From positions 1,226,701 to 1,290,700 of the forward strand of contig OX030965.1 of NCBI GenBank assembly GCA_943735955.1: a stretch of 64,000 bases of DNA, read 5' to 3'. Below, piece after piece: positions 44,397 to 55,715 of the stretch (position 1 is its first letter; every line of letters begins with the position of its first letter). The position numbers and the translations under genes were made by a program. The notes beneath the pieces were generated by a model. The model ran no database searches, was not told the origin of the DNA, and worked only from the letters and a program-made list of their open reading frames with translations. This stretch comes from Piscicola geometra. Taxonomy: Eukaryota; Annelida; Clitellata; Hirudinida; Piscicolidae.

Positions 44397-47300
44397 CAAT
44401 AACTAATGATTTGTATAGCGCGGGGCACCGTAGATTCGTTTTCGTCTGGGATCTTACAGCTCAGGAAGTTTCATACTTCTTTCAAGGATGCTCTTGATTG
44501 CCGACCACGTGACAGACTGTGGTTGCTCGCCTTGGCTTGCGGTGAGTGCGGCTTTGTCTGCCGCCTCGTTACCTTGAACACCAGTGTGTCCAGGAATCCA
44601 CTGTACTGTCAACTCATTGCTTCGGCTGGCTCTCATGAGATCCTCTTTTGTCTTACTGAGCTGCGGATCGTCGAATCTTGCTGCGTTCCGTAGACTTTCG
44701 ACACTTCCTTTACTGTCGGTGAAGATGGTCGCTCTGCCTGGCTGGTGCTCAACGATCCACTTTGCTGCTAAGCTGATGGCTCGGAGTTCAGCATCATGGG
44801 CTGTACAGAGTACCCCTGCTGCTTCCATCCAGACGTCACTAACCACCTCACCCTCCATAACCACCACTGCACTTCCACCATTCTTGTTGTTGTCACCTAC
44901 AGACCCATCAGTGTAAATGACCACTCCCCCTTCCTGCTTACGTAGCATAATTGTTTTCTCAAAATCAGCCTGGAGCACCTCTTTTGAAGACTTTTTGTTG
45001 GCTCCATCTGAGAGTTCACTGCACAGCTGAAGTGCAAGTGCCTCCTCCCATGGTTTAGGTCTGATGCGAGTAAAGGGTTCTCGAAAGGCATCATTGCCTG
45101 TGATCTGGGCCAATGCACTTCTGGAATCCTCTTGCCAGCCTTTGTTTCGCTTGAAGCGGTTCGGAACATGCTTGTCAGCTGTCACACGTAGTGGGTGGTG
45201 TTCATCCATCCTCAGCGTTCTCTCATAGGCTCTCAAAGTCAGCATACAACCCTTAATCCTTGCCGGCACAATGTCCGCCTCCCGCCACACTGCTTCATCG
45301 GGGCATGTCTTGGTTAGCCCAGCGATGATTTTTGCCGCTCTCTTCTGTTCCCTTTCCAGAAGATCAAATTTGGAAGCACTTATCCAGGGCATCCAGCTGG
45401 CGGCAGCATACCAGAGTACTGACTCCACCGTGGCGTTGTAGACCTTCTTCAGTGTCGCAAATTCACATCCCCAGTCCTTACCAGTGAGTGCTGCGATCAC
45501 CTTAGTCCTTTCACGCATGGATGCTGCACCAATTGGACGTGCTTACCAAAATTGAGACCATTGTCGATTGTCACACCGAGAAACCTACAGTGGCTGCTGA
45601 AACGCAATTGCTTGTGACAAACCACGACCGAAAGGATAACTTTCCAGTCTTTGTTGTAGCTGCTGCATACAATTCCTTCTGATTTGTCTGCGTTCAGTTC
45701 CACCTTGTTGGCTTTTGTCCAAGCTTCCACACTCTTGATCACAGACTGCACCCTGGATGCCGCTTCATTGATCGTCTTGCTCGTGGCCCAGACTGCGATG
45801 TCATCTGCGTAGCCACTGATCTGCACTTCCGCAGTATCTTCCCTGAGCAGGTCACTGGTGTAGAGAAGGAAAAGGATCGGGGACAACACAGCTCCCTATG
45901 GCAGGCCCTATGTCATCTTTTTCCACTTGCTCTCACCGTCACCAAGACGAACCATTGCTTTGCGGTCTTCCAGGAAGCATTTGACCCATTCAAGCATCCT
46001 CAGCGGCATCTTGAGGTCGTTCAGCTTCATTTGCAGTCTTTCCCGCCATACACGGTCGTAGGCTTTGCTGCAATCAAGTAATGCTGCGACGGTTCTTTTT
46101 GTCGGTGTGGATTGGAAGCCATCGTAGATGTCCTGTGACAAGCGCATGCAGTGTTGCTCCGTTGATTTCAAACGTTGGAAACCAAGTTGCCACGGCTGTA
46201 TGATGGAGTTTGCTTCTAGCCAGTAACCCAACCTGTTGGCAAGCATTCTTTCCATGACTGCATAGGACTGAGGTGAGGCTTATGGGTCTATATGACTCCA
46301 CGCAGTCTGCCGGCTTTCCTGTCTGTAGAAGCGGAATAATTACTGCTTTCTTCCACTTTCCTGGGACTGTTCCCTGTAGCCAGGACTCGTTGCAGATTTT
46401 TAGCAGGATGATGAGCATGTTTCGTGGCAAGTGGCTCAACATTGGCGGTTCGATCTTGTCGTTACCACCCTTTTTGGTGTCGTCTTGTTGAGCGATCTCT
46501 GCCTGAAGCTCTGACATCGTTAGCCGTTGATCCATCTCTGTGGACGCCTCTTGACTCTGTCTCTGCTTGATCTTCCGAGCATTTTCATTCCTGAGCAGGC
46601 GTTCCTCTTTGTTGAGGACGAGTTTGCTGACATCTGCATAATGCTCTGCGAAGGCTGCTGCCTTTTGCTTGTCAGTAACTCGCATCACGCCCTTGAAATT
46701 GAGCATCTCATTTTTGGCCTTCACCCCCCCATGCCCGTTCATTTTCCTGATGTAGGACCACAGCTTCCGTTGGTCGTCACCTTCTCTCAGTTTTTCCACC
46801 CTCTCACGCCAGTATTTCTTCTTCTGCTCTGCAATCTCCTTCCTCCATTCGAGGTTGATACGCGTGGTCTCCTCTGTGTTTCCACTGCGTATGGATTGCT
46901 GTCTCTGGCGTTCGAGTGCGTCGAGAGCAGGGCTCCAGAACGGCTTGTTGTGGTTGCTGGCTTTCTTCATCGGCACTGCAGCTTTAGCGGCCTGAATGAC
47001 TTGATTAGAGAACCAGTTTTCCTTCTTCACCAGCGTCAGACCTTCTGGCATGGTTTGTGCTTCGAGGATTTGTTGGAACTTTTCCCAGTCTGCCCGTTTC
47101 CATGCCCAGCTCAAACGTACTTCTTGAAGTTTTCGTTTATGGGCTTTGTCGACTTGGATGACAATTGGAAAGTGGTCTGAGCTTAACGCTCTTTTCATTT
47201 TCCATGTCATCTGGTGTGCCAATTCGAGGCTGGCCAACGAGACATTAGGAGAAACAGTTGTGCCTGAAACTCTGCTGAGGTGGGTGTGTTCTGACGGCTT

Positions 47301-48604
47301 GTTGAGGACCTGATAGTCGTGTCTTGCGCACCATAGCTCCACTTGTAACGCTTCTTCGTTGCTAGTAGCGTTTGAATCCCAGCTGGGTAAGTGGATGCTG
47401 AGGTCAGCGCAGATCAGGTGGTCCTTGGCAGGTTTCAGCTTCTCGGTGATCTCCTCCCGCCTGGACTCATCCTGTGTGTTTCTCAGGGGAGGCTTGTAGA
47501 GATTTGTCAGTCGGATACATTCTTCGTTCTCCAGCCATACTTCCACCGTGATTTCTTCAATCAGGCTGTTGTGGCTCATGCTGACTTTTTTGAAGCTGAG
47601 GTCTTCTTTCACGAGAGTGAGTAGTCCGCCTCTTCTTCGTTCTGCCGAGTTCCTCAAGTATGTCCTGTCTTGCCTCACCGTGCTGTAGCCCTTGAGACCC
47701 TCGAACCGCGTGTGCTCATTGAGCTTTGACTCTTGCATCAGCACCACGTCGATATCCTCCTTCTGCAGCCATCTCTCCAGCTCATACTGCTTCGGCGTAA
47801 TCCCATCAGCATTCCACTGGCAAATTCTTATCCTTCTTCTCCCAACCATAGCACTGGTTTGCTTGGTTTGGACAGTGTGCGTTGGTCTGTTAACGATTGC
47901 TGCAGCGGGTCTTTTTGCGTTTTGGCATCCTCGGCACGTCCAGAGGTCCCATGAGATTGTGGCCCATGTGCTTCTTGCATCTTCTGAACAGGCTTCTTTC
48001 TGGTGGAACCATCGTGAGCAGCTCTTACAATGAGGCATCACTGCTGCTCTTCTGATTCGGCCTCTACACTTGGCACACTGACTTCCCTTCCATTCCGCTG
48101 GGTTGGTTGGGTTAGGAGGGTCACCCTGCTCTTCTTCTTCTTCTTGTGGCGGGTTTAGTCTGCATAGTCGGCCACATCGCCAAAGCTTGTTGTCGTCCTT
48201 CATGTAGGAGTCCATCCACGCCCTTGTCAACCCAGTGCACTTTTTGTGGAAGTATTTCTGGCAGCTTCCGCACACCATCGGCGTCGTACCGTTACGGATT
48301 GTTTCACTGCAACTTCCACATTAAGGTCCTTGGTTGGGGTGAACATCACCGGCTCTTAGGATGAGATTAAGCCAGAAGACATACGCCGGTTTATGTTCTC
48401 TGGCCTCGAAAAACCCATCTTTGTGTTGATTTTGTTTGTTGTTGCGCTTTCTCCTTGAGAGAGGGGTGGAGAGGTGGCGCTTTTGAGGTCCTCTTCGTGC
48501 CAGAAGGCAGCCAACGACGCCACGTGAAGGCGGGACCATATAGCCGTTGGGTTGTTGTTGTTGACCCATGTAGATAATCCATTTAGCCCATTTAGCGTGT
48601 TCAC
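44397..48604 (-). mobile_element. Nearly full-length LINE of an RNase H-bearing (I-like) clade
   Basis: A 4.2 kb non-LTR retrotransposon. On the minus strand it has a short 5' leader, PHD/RING-like fingers, an APE-type endonuclease, RT and RNase H. A very short 3' UTR ends GCGCTATACAAATCATTAGT and (ATTG) units. It lies in a hAT relic on its 3' side. Its 5' edge shows CCCTGTGAACA...AAATGGGCTAAATGG, similar to the end of the 17.3 kb inverted-repeat element, so that edge may be flank rather than LINE. Confidence 0.9.
44454..48569 (-). pseudogene. LINE polyprotein: fingers, endonuclease, RT, RNase H (broken)
   Basis: Order on the minus strand. An N-terminal segment (48569-48324) ends AGDVHPNQGP and one in-frame TAA. 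In the same frame come Cys/His fingers (CGSCSETIRNGTTPMVCGSC, about 48320-48260; CAKCRGRIRR...WFHQ). The endonuclease follows (RICQWNADG, LMQESK, SSDHFPI). The RT reads ESYRPISLTSVL, a frameshift near 46260, then LLDCSKAYDRVW, two TAG codons in the GLP..GAVLSP loop near 45900, then GYADDIAVW with intact catalytic Asp-Asp. A frameshift near 45500 precedes RNase H (VIYTDGSVGD, DAELRAI, IFTDSKGS, PGHTGVQGNEAAD, with catalytic acids visible). Two frameshifts and three stops make it inactive but young enough to read throughout. Confidence 0.92.
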
Positions 48605-48608
48605 AGGG

Positions 48609-48818
48609 TCATCATCGTAGTGTGGGGGTGATTATGGTGAATAATCACAATAATCGTAACTGAATCTCAATAATATAATGACCTATTTAGTTTAACCAAG
48701 AAGAGAAAGACTAATGAGTAAAAAGCTTCAATATTTTGCAAATTATTTTTGGAACTAGTTTAAAAATACCGATTTTACGTAAATTTGGAAAAATACTTAT
48801 TTATCTTTTTTTTAAATT
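48609..48818. other. Short AT-rich spacer
   Basis: No feature recognised between the LINE and the next minisatellite. Confidence 0.5.
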
Positions 48819-49012
48819 ATTTTTCGTAAATTAAAAAAGTATTTTTCGTAAATTAAAAAATTATTTTTCGTAAATTAAAAAAATATTTTTCGTAAATTAA
48901 AAAAGTATTTTTCGTAAATTAAAAAATTATTTTTCGTAAATGAAAAAATTATTTTTCGTAAATTAAAAAAATATTTTTCGTAAATTAAAAAATTATTTTT
49001 CGTAAATTTAAA
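48819..49012. repeat. 21-22-bp minisatellite upstream of PDCD7
   Basis: About nine copies of TATTTTTCGTAAATTAAAAA, ending about 170 bp before the PDCD7 start codon, so it may lie in its promoter or 5' UTR. Confidence 0.93.
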
Positions 49013-49181
49013 AAAGACTTCTTTTTCGTAAAGTACAAAAGATAATTTGAGAAGCAAGTGATTAATACTTGAGGACCGCCCAATACGCCTCTCATTCCTG
49101 CCACATCCTCAAGTGACCTTCTGCTTGCCACGTCACATTCACCACCACCCTGCAGATGCAGGCGACAGGAAAGAAACTTCA

Positions 49182-51145
49182 ATGAATGCTGCCGGCATGG
49201 ATGGAAGGAGGAAGCAGGAGCAGGGGAGTGAGTGCTTGGCCTGCATAGAACTGCCAGACAGCCTGGTGCCCAGTGCCTTGGATGGGTGCCAAAAGGATCA
49301 TCATCATCATCATGAGAATGTCTGCACATGCCGCTTCCTCGCAGGTTTGTGTTTCAGAGAGCCTGTCAGGCAGGGCTTTATGAAGTCATCTGATGATGAC
49401 GACGGCACAGTGGATGTTGTTGGAGAGATTGTTCTGCCTGCGAGGGAGAGTGTTGGTCTGAGTGGAGAAAATAAGGATTTCAAGCATGCAAGACACCAAG
49501 CTGGAAAGGATGATGCTGTTGAAATAAAAAAAGATGAGCAAGGAGATGCTGATGGTGATGATGATGATGAGAACACTATCAGTTTGGAAGGGGGTTGTCA
49601 CCGCACTGAGAAGCGCTTCTGCTCCGGCATTGAACACCACGCACTGGTCGTCCTCCTGGAGGAGGAAGTGGCAGAGTTGAGACGGCTGCTCGGTGCAGAG
49701 TCTGTGGAGGAGATGAAGAGGAAGATGAAGAAGAAGAAGAAAGAAAAGGTTTATCAGAAAGTTCAATACATGTTCGAATAACTTACCACTTCATAGTCAC
49801 TTCATATCGAACTTCTCCTGAGAGAACTCACCATCACCCTCCCGTCAACAAACCAACGTCTTGCAGGCGAGGAAGCGAAGACAGAGGAGGAGAGGGGTGC
49901 TTGAGAGGGAGGGGAGAAGGCAGCAGGTGCATGCTGCTTTGGAAGCCATCTGGAGGAGAGAAGAAGATGATGCCAGAGTAGGTGGTGGTTTAAGGGTTTT
50001 GTAGGGGTGGATGTGGTGTGGTGTGGTGTAGGGGTGGATGGGTGTGTTGGTGTTGTAGGGGTGGATGGGTGTGTTGGTGTTGTAGGGGTGGATGGGTGTG
50101 GTGTTGGAATGGAGGTGGTGTGCTGTATGGATGGATGGGTATGGTTGTGTTGTATGGGTGGAAGGGGTGTGTTGTAGGGGTTGATGTGGTGTGTTGTGGG
50201 AGTAGAGGTGGTGTGTGTATGGATGGATAGGTGTGGTGTGCTGTAGAGAGTGGAGGTGGTGTTTTTTAGGGGTGGATGGGTGTGGTGATGATGTAGGGAT
50301 GGAGGTGGTGTGTTGTATGGATGGATGGGTGTGGTGGTGGTAGAGGGTGGATGTGGTGGTTTTGTAAGCACAAAAACTGCAAAGGTGTACTGCTCGACCA
50401 TCCAGCCACTCATTCCTTCTCTCCTCCGGCTCAACCTTCTCCACCACAGCAGAGGCAAGTGAAGGCGAAGGCAGACGAAGTGCTGCGTGAGGTTCGTTCG
50501 AAACAAAGTGAGCTCAGCCTCTGCCAGAAGAAACTCACTTGCTTGCACAAGTTGCGAAGTCTCAGGCAACAAAGAAACCCAGGTTTCAGCATTCGATCCA
50601 CGTGCTCTCTTCAGTTCTGTTTGGTGTTCTTCCAAAGTTGCACTTGTTTCCATTATTTCTAATTTAAATTCTCTTCACCGAGATATCCAAGCATACTTTT
50701 CAATGTACTCACACAATGCAGGAGATGGCAGCAGCGGTGACGACTTCCAGCGCAAGATGGAGACCTTGCGAGCGAAGGTGCAGTCGCAGTGGGAGGCGTA
50801 CAAGTTGGAGGAAAAGACTCTGCAGGTGCTTTGATGGAGGGGTGGCCGTTGTCTCAGTCGTCGAGTGCACGGTGTCATGGCTGCTTATGCTTGAATGGAT
50901 CATTTTCACTTTTTGAATCTGAAAGGTCATGATGGGGAGTGAAGAGGAGGGCAGGAGTGAGAAGTTGGATGCGAGTGAGCAAGAAGAGATAATGAAGTCA
51001 TCAGGAGACTTGAGAAGCTCCTTGAACAAGTACCTCTTCGCATGCGCAGGTGAGATGAACACTCTTCAAGTGATGCTCTCCATATTAGCTACCACCATCC
51101 TCATCATCATCATCCTCATCATGATCATCCTCATTATCATCATTC

Positions 51146-51179
<34 letters not shown>

Positions 51180-52148
51180 CACCATCATCACTTTACAGAC
51201 GGTGTTAGTAATGAATTCAGCTCCTATTATGACCTCCCTTCCAACAACGCTGCAGCCATGGTCTGTGTCAGGTGCTGTCTTTTCTTAATCTCAATGCATT
51301 CACACACATTCCCAACAAATGCCATCAATACCAAGGTTACCTCCATCACCCGACCTGTGGCAACCACAAATGACACAAACTTTCTGCCATTTATTTTGTT
51401 TCCCTGAGGTTTCATCCTCGCACCACCTCCTCTATCCCTTCTGAGCACTGCTTTCTTGATTGGTTCGCTGAGGTCCTCGGCACTCCAGACGTCAGCACGT
51501 CCCTTTGAACTTCATGTGTGTGGTTTGGTCTGGATTCCAGGTAGTGCCACTCCTCGTGTGCATTTGAATCAGTTCTTGAGCTGTTGGAGCAAACGACGGG
51601 ACTGCTCGCTGGAGCAAACGACGGGACTGCTCGTTGGAGAAAACGACGGGACTGCTCGCTGGTGGCGCCTTTGGAGTTGTTCTGGGACTTTCCTGCTGCC
51701 TCCTGAATGGTGAAACGATGACAAGCCATATTAAGATTCAGTATCTTAAATTGTAAATTATATTCTAATGCTTCAAAGTTTACTGTATAACCATTTTTTG
51801 TGAAAATACAATGGACTGGAAATATTGTTTTTCTACAGAGACTGAAGCTAAGCCAATAGATTCACAATTGCTCCGAAAATCTAAAGAATTATTTCAATTT
51901 TTTATCAATCGGAACAACATATTCATGGTGTTATCAGCTTTTGTTTCATCACCAGCATGACAAACCACTCATGCAGGAAAGACTGGGACAAGTACCTTGT
52001 AGACGTCTGCACCAGCCCACCATCCTCTACCTCGATCACCTCTCCTCACCACACTCCACCCTCCTCCATTCCTCCACACTGGGTCACTCCTGCTTTTCCA
52101 TCCCATGCGGACTGGCAGAAGTATCTAGTCACAACTAATGTTTCATGA
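49182..52148 (+). CDS. PDCD7: U11/U12 snRNP 59K protein / programmed cell death protein 7 homologue
   Basis: A component of the U11/U12 di-snRNP of the minor (U12-type) spliceosome, nuclear, which bridges U11 and U12 snRNPs. Coding exons: 49182-49748, 49867-49977, 50450-50582, 50722-50825, 50926-51049, 51199-51271, 51977-52148. They sum to 1284 nt (427 aa); human PDCD7 is about 485. The N-terminus is acidic (two poly-Asp runs, a His run) rather than Pro-rich. A coiled coil begins at VVLLEEEVAELRRLLG and runs through ARKRRQRRRG, QVKAKADEVLREVRSKQSE and FQRKMETLRAKVQSQWEAYK. The C-terminus has the diagnostic DWDKYLV and IPPHWVTPAFPSHADWQKYL. Phases match at every junction and all six introns are GT-AG. 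The frame is open to 49062, so an earlier start or upstream exon is possible. No break seen. Confidence 0.9.
49990..50350. repeat. Degenerate GT-rich minisatellite in PDCD7 intron 2
   Basis: Irregular repeats of GTGTTGTAGGGGTGGATGG type with 18-21-bp spacing fill most of the intron. The antisense HPYNTPPPSL frames are artefacts. Confidence 0.85.
51093..51190. repeat. (CAT)n-rich microsatellite in PDCD7 intron 5
   Basis: ATCATCATCCTCATCATCAT-type run with interruptions, ending just before exon 6 at 51199, so it overlaps the acceptor region. Confidence 0.9.
51578..51662. repeat. 25-bp triplicate in PDCD7 intron 6
   Basis: Three copies of a unit starting GAGCAAACGACGGGACTGCT, each 25-26 bp. 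The rest of the 0.7 kb intron is unique. Confidence 0.85.
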
Positions 52149-52562
52149 AAGTCACCACCTCCCCGTTGTCGTTCTAATTTCTTTAAGCAGTCTTGTGAAT
52201 CTTTGAGTTTTGCAATATACATTTTTATTTCAATTCAATCCATTGCATCAGAGTTTATAAAGTCTATAAGCCAATAATTCACTTCTTTGTCCAATCAATT
52301 TTGTTAAGCGAATAGTTTAATAAGCATAAAAGAAAAGAGGCTTCCCAAATATCGCTTCGATGAAATCGTCTTCAACAAAAGATGCTTTGGATGAAATGGG
52401 TCTTGTTTAGGCATTGTAGTTTTAATGATGTATGCAAGTGGTGTCTGCATCTAGCATTCGAAATGTGGACATACGAGTTGGTGAGTAAGCTCAAAGAAAA
52501 GCTGAAGATTAAAAGAAATTATTTTAATTTTTCTGTTCATGCATCCGTCTTCTAAGCGGTTC
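52149..52562. other. PDCD7 3' flank, nothing recognised
   Basis: AT-rich DNA after the PDCD7 stop. The 3' UTR probably lies here but its end is not fixed. Confidence 0.5.
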
Positions 52563-52740
52563 GTTCTAAGATAAAAAGTCTTCCGGATAAAAGTCTTCGG
52601 ATAAAAAGTCTTCGGATAAAAAGTCTTCAGAATAAAAAGTCTTCCGGATAAAAAGTCTTTCGGATAAAAAGTCATCCGGATAAAAAGCCTTCAGGATAAA
52701 AAGTCTTCCGGATAAAAAGTTTTCAGGATAAAAAGTCATC
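52563..52740. repeat. 16-17-bp minisatellite, left inverted block
   Basis: About 10 copies of GGATAAAAAGTCTTCC-type units. The same unit occurs in reverse complement at 53933-54055. Confidence 0.9.
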
Positions 52741-53023
52741 ATCATCACCACCACCACCAGTTATCATCATCATCGTCGTCATCATCATCATCAAAATATT
52801 AATGACACGTCTACTTCAGAATCAAGATTAAATCACATTAGTTACAATTAAGATGCCGTTGATCCATCCATTTATTCATTCATCCATCTATCCATCCATC
52901 TCTTTCAAATTGTTCACACATGCGATGGGAAAGTTAAATGAATCTTTGGCAATGATCCAGAAAGTCGATTAATTAGAGGTATCTGTAAAGTAAGATGACA
53001 TCTTGTCACTCACACATAAACAC

Positions 53024-53743
53024 CAGTGTTATTTTCGTAACGAAAACGAAAACGACAATTCTGAATGATCGTTCCACGAAAACAAAAATAAAAACTAAAT
53101 TTATTTTCAAAACGAAAATAAAAACTATAATTATTTCCAAAACAAAACTGAAATAAAAACTATAATCATTTTCAAAACGAAAATTAAATAATTTTCAAAG
53201 TATGCCATAATATGGAAATTTATAATTTATATAAAAATAGATGTCTATGTTATAAACATTATCTTTGGGCTTTATGAAAGTAGCGCCATTTATAAAACGT
53301 TATTTTATTACCGCTTCGCTTTGTCAATTAAATTATCACTTATTTTAATCGTAAATTTATTATTATATTTCAAATATGTTAGTACTCAATAATGTACGTA
53401 CTCAATTCATATAATATTTCAATTGACTGTTAATTTTTGAAACTCATTTGTTGTTAATATACAGTTCTATTTCACTGTTTCATTTTATGATCAATTAATT
53501 TTGTTAGATATAAAAAAATAGTGTTCAAAGTTGTAAATTAATATATTTTCAAAACTAAAATAAAAATAAAAACTTTAATTATTTTCAAAACTGAAACGAA
53601 AATAAAAACTTTAATTATTTTCAAAACGAAAATAAAAACTTTAATTATTTTCAAAACGAAAACGAAAATAAAAACTATAATTAATTCCAAAACGAAACTG
53701 AAATAAAAACTATAATTATTTTATGGAAAAAAAAATAACACTG
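53024..53743. mobile_element. hAT MITE, perfect TSD ATAAACAC
   Basis: Ends CAGTGTTATTTTC and AAAAATAACACTG, flanked by identical ATAAACAC (53016-53023 and 53744-53751). Subterminal repeats of AAAACGAAAATAAAAACTAT occupy both ends around an AT-rich centre. It has no coding capacity and would rely on a hAT transposase in trans. It lies between the two inverted minisatellite blocks. Confidence 0.93.
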
Positions 53744-53932
53744 ATAAACACACACATATACTCACACACACATGTCTTCTATTTGATATTTCCAACATAA
53801 GCTAAAAAATTATTTAAATAACTAGTTAGTCTTTTTTTATTATTAATTAATTAAATTTGTTTCTAACAATTTTTTAAATTAATTAAAATTAATAAATTAT
53901 ATAAAAAGTTTTTTTCAATGAAAATCTCTTCT

Positions 53933-54055
53933 TGAAGACTTTTTATCCGGAAGACTTTTTATCCGGAAGACTTTTTATCCGGAAGACTTTTTATCCGGAA
54001 GATTTTTATTCTGAAGATTTTTATCCTGAAGACTTTTTATCTGGAAGTCTTTTTT
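53933..54055. repeat. 16-17-bp minisatellite, right inverted block
   Basis: About 7 copies of GAAGACTTTTTATCCG, the reverse complement of the 52.56-52.74 kb unit. The two arrays could fold on each other. Confidence 0.9.
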
Positions 54056-55044
54056 ACCCTTCTAAGCACATTTTTATGTTGGTTTCGTTTTTGAAAGTTG
54101 CCTCATTCAATTATAATAATTGAAAAACTGATTTTTAGAAGAATAGTTTAAAAGTTGTGAGATAACGTTTTGTAGGTTTTTCCTCACATCCGAAGGAGTG
54201 TAATTTTTATTTTTATTCTATTAATTAGATGATGCACTACAGTTTCATTATGTGCAAGTAGTATAATTAATAATTTAGTGATTAGCCTGTTGTAACCATG
54301 GATGTGTAGCATGGTCATAGTTGCCTAAGATGAAACATGAATAGTTGCCTAAGATTAAACGTAGGAAGAGATTTTTGAAATTGATGGATCTGTATCTGGC
54401 ATTCGTCCATCTCGGGAGATGATAGATCAATATAGACTATATACAATATAATCAACTATATTAAGATTATATTCTAAATAGTCCATTTAAAATTAATACA
54501 AACCAATAATTTCTTTTTTATTTTAAAAAACTGTTAGTATTCATTTGCTTTGACACAAGTATGTTCCATTTACAGCTAAATATCACAATTGAATAGATGT
54601 AAACTTTTGTCTCATTAGTCTTAATTTACTGTAAATTAGAGGGTTGCGTGAGAAATTGTTGAAGCTAAAAGTAAAGTGCAAAATATAATAATTCTCTGGG
54701 TAAAGCGAGTTTAACTCATGTTATTCCAAAGAGTTTACTTCAAAAATAGAATTTTAAAAATTTTATAAAAAATGTAAAGCGTTTTTAAAAGACATTTGAT
54801 GACGCTTTTGAGAAAGAACTGAAAGATTTCATGTTCAGAATAAATGAGGATTTTTTGAAATGATCAGTATTGAAAAAGTTGTAAAAACAATTATTTTTTC
54901 GAAAAATAACGGTGCACGAATTATTAGAATGTACGGAAAATCTGGTATTTTATGGTATCCTTAATTTCCATTTTTTGCATTTCCATTAAAATATTTAGAG
55001 TTAGGGTGAAAATTGTGCGCGAAATTGATACAATTATCTAATTC
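54056..55044. other. AT-rich DNA, nothing recognised
   Basis: No supported gene or element end. Confidence 0.5.
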
Positions 55045-55713
55045 TAGCACTAACCATAACTTTTACACTAACCCTAACTCCAAATATTTTAATGGAATTC
55101 AAAAAAAGATTAAAGATACTTCGCTTCGCTATTTCGCATCTATCTACACCATCTAGTTACTAGGATCTAATATTTTAAACTGAATACCATTTATTATTAT
55201 TTATTATTGTCTTGATGTCAATTTCTATCCACTGATTTTTTCTTGGTATATTTTCTTAGAAAATTATTATTATACTTATCTCATATTCTTTATAAAATAA
55301 ATTAAAGTGTTTAGTGAGGTTTTTCAATAGACTTAATTGAATAAAGTTTTCGAGAAGTGAAATATAAATGTAAGCATTTGTTAAATCTTTTAATTCATTT
55401 AAAAAAACAGAAGTAACAAGGTTTTAAAAAATTTTAAACTTAATAAATATCGATCGGTAAAATAATTTAACAATTGAAGTGAGCAGTAATGAAACTAATC
55501 AAAGATCTCTAATAGAATTTGCTATGATACCTTGAGCGATAAACAGCCAAGTAGAGTATATATATTTTATTAGGTCCTAGTGGGTGTAGATAAAATGCAA
55601 GAGGCGAAACGGTGAAAATAAACGTGGTTAAAAAGCGAAATAGTGAAGCGAAGTATTTTTAATTTCCGTTTTTTTGCATTTCAATTAAAATATTTGGAGT
55701 TAGGGTTAGAGTT
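55045..55713. mobile_element. Inverted-repeat (foldback-like) element
   Basis: About 110-130 bp at 55045-55165 (CTAACCCTAACTCC...ATTTTAATGGAATTC...ACTTCGCTTCGCTATTTCGC) is inverted at about 55570-55713. A third partial copy lies at 54955-55005. The 400-bp centre is AT-rich and non-coding. The CTAACCCTAACTC words resemble telomere repeats only superficially. Confidence 0.65.
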
Positions 55714-55715
55714 AG

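Noticed and set aside
46273..48364. Several plus-strand frames of 70-217 codons
   Set aside because: Shadows of the minus-strand LINE polyprotein.
49386..50653. Minus-strand frames of 126-283 codons over PDCD7
   Set aside because: Antisense shadows. The plus strand has conserved PDCD7 blocks with consistent splice phases.
55010..55080. Telomere-like CTAACCCTAACTCC words
   Set aside because: Not a regular hexamer array. They belong to the arms of an inverted-repeat element.
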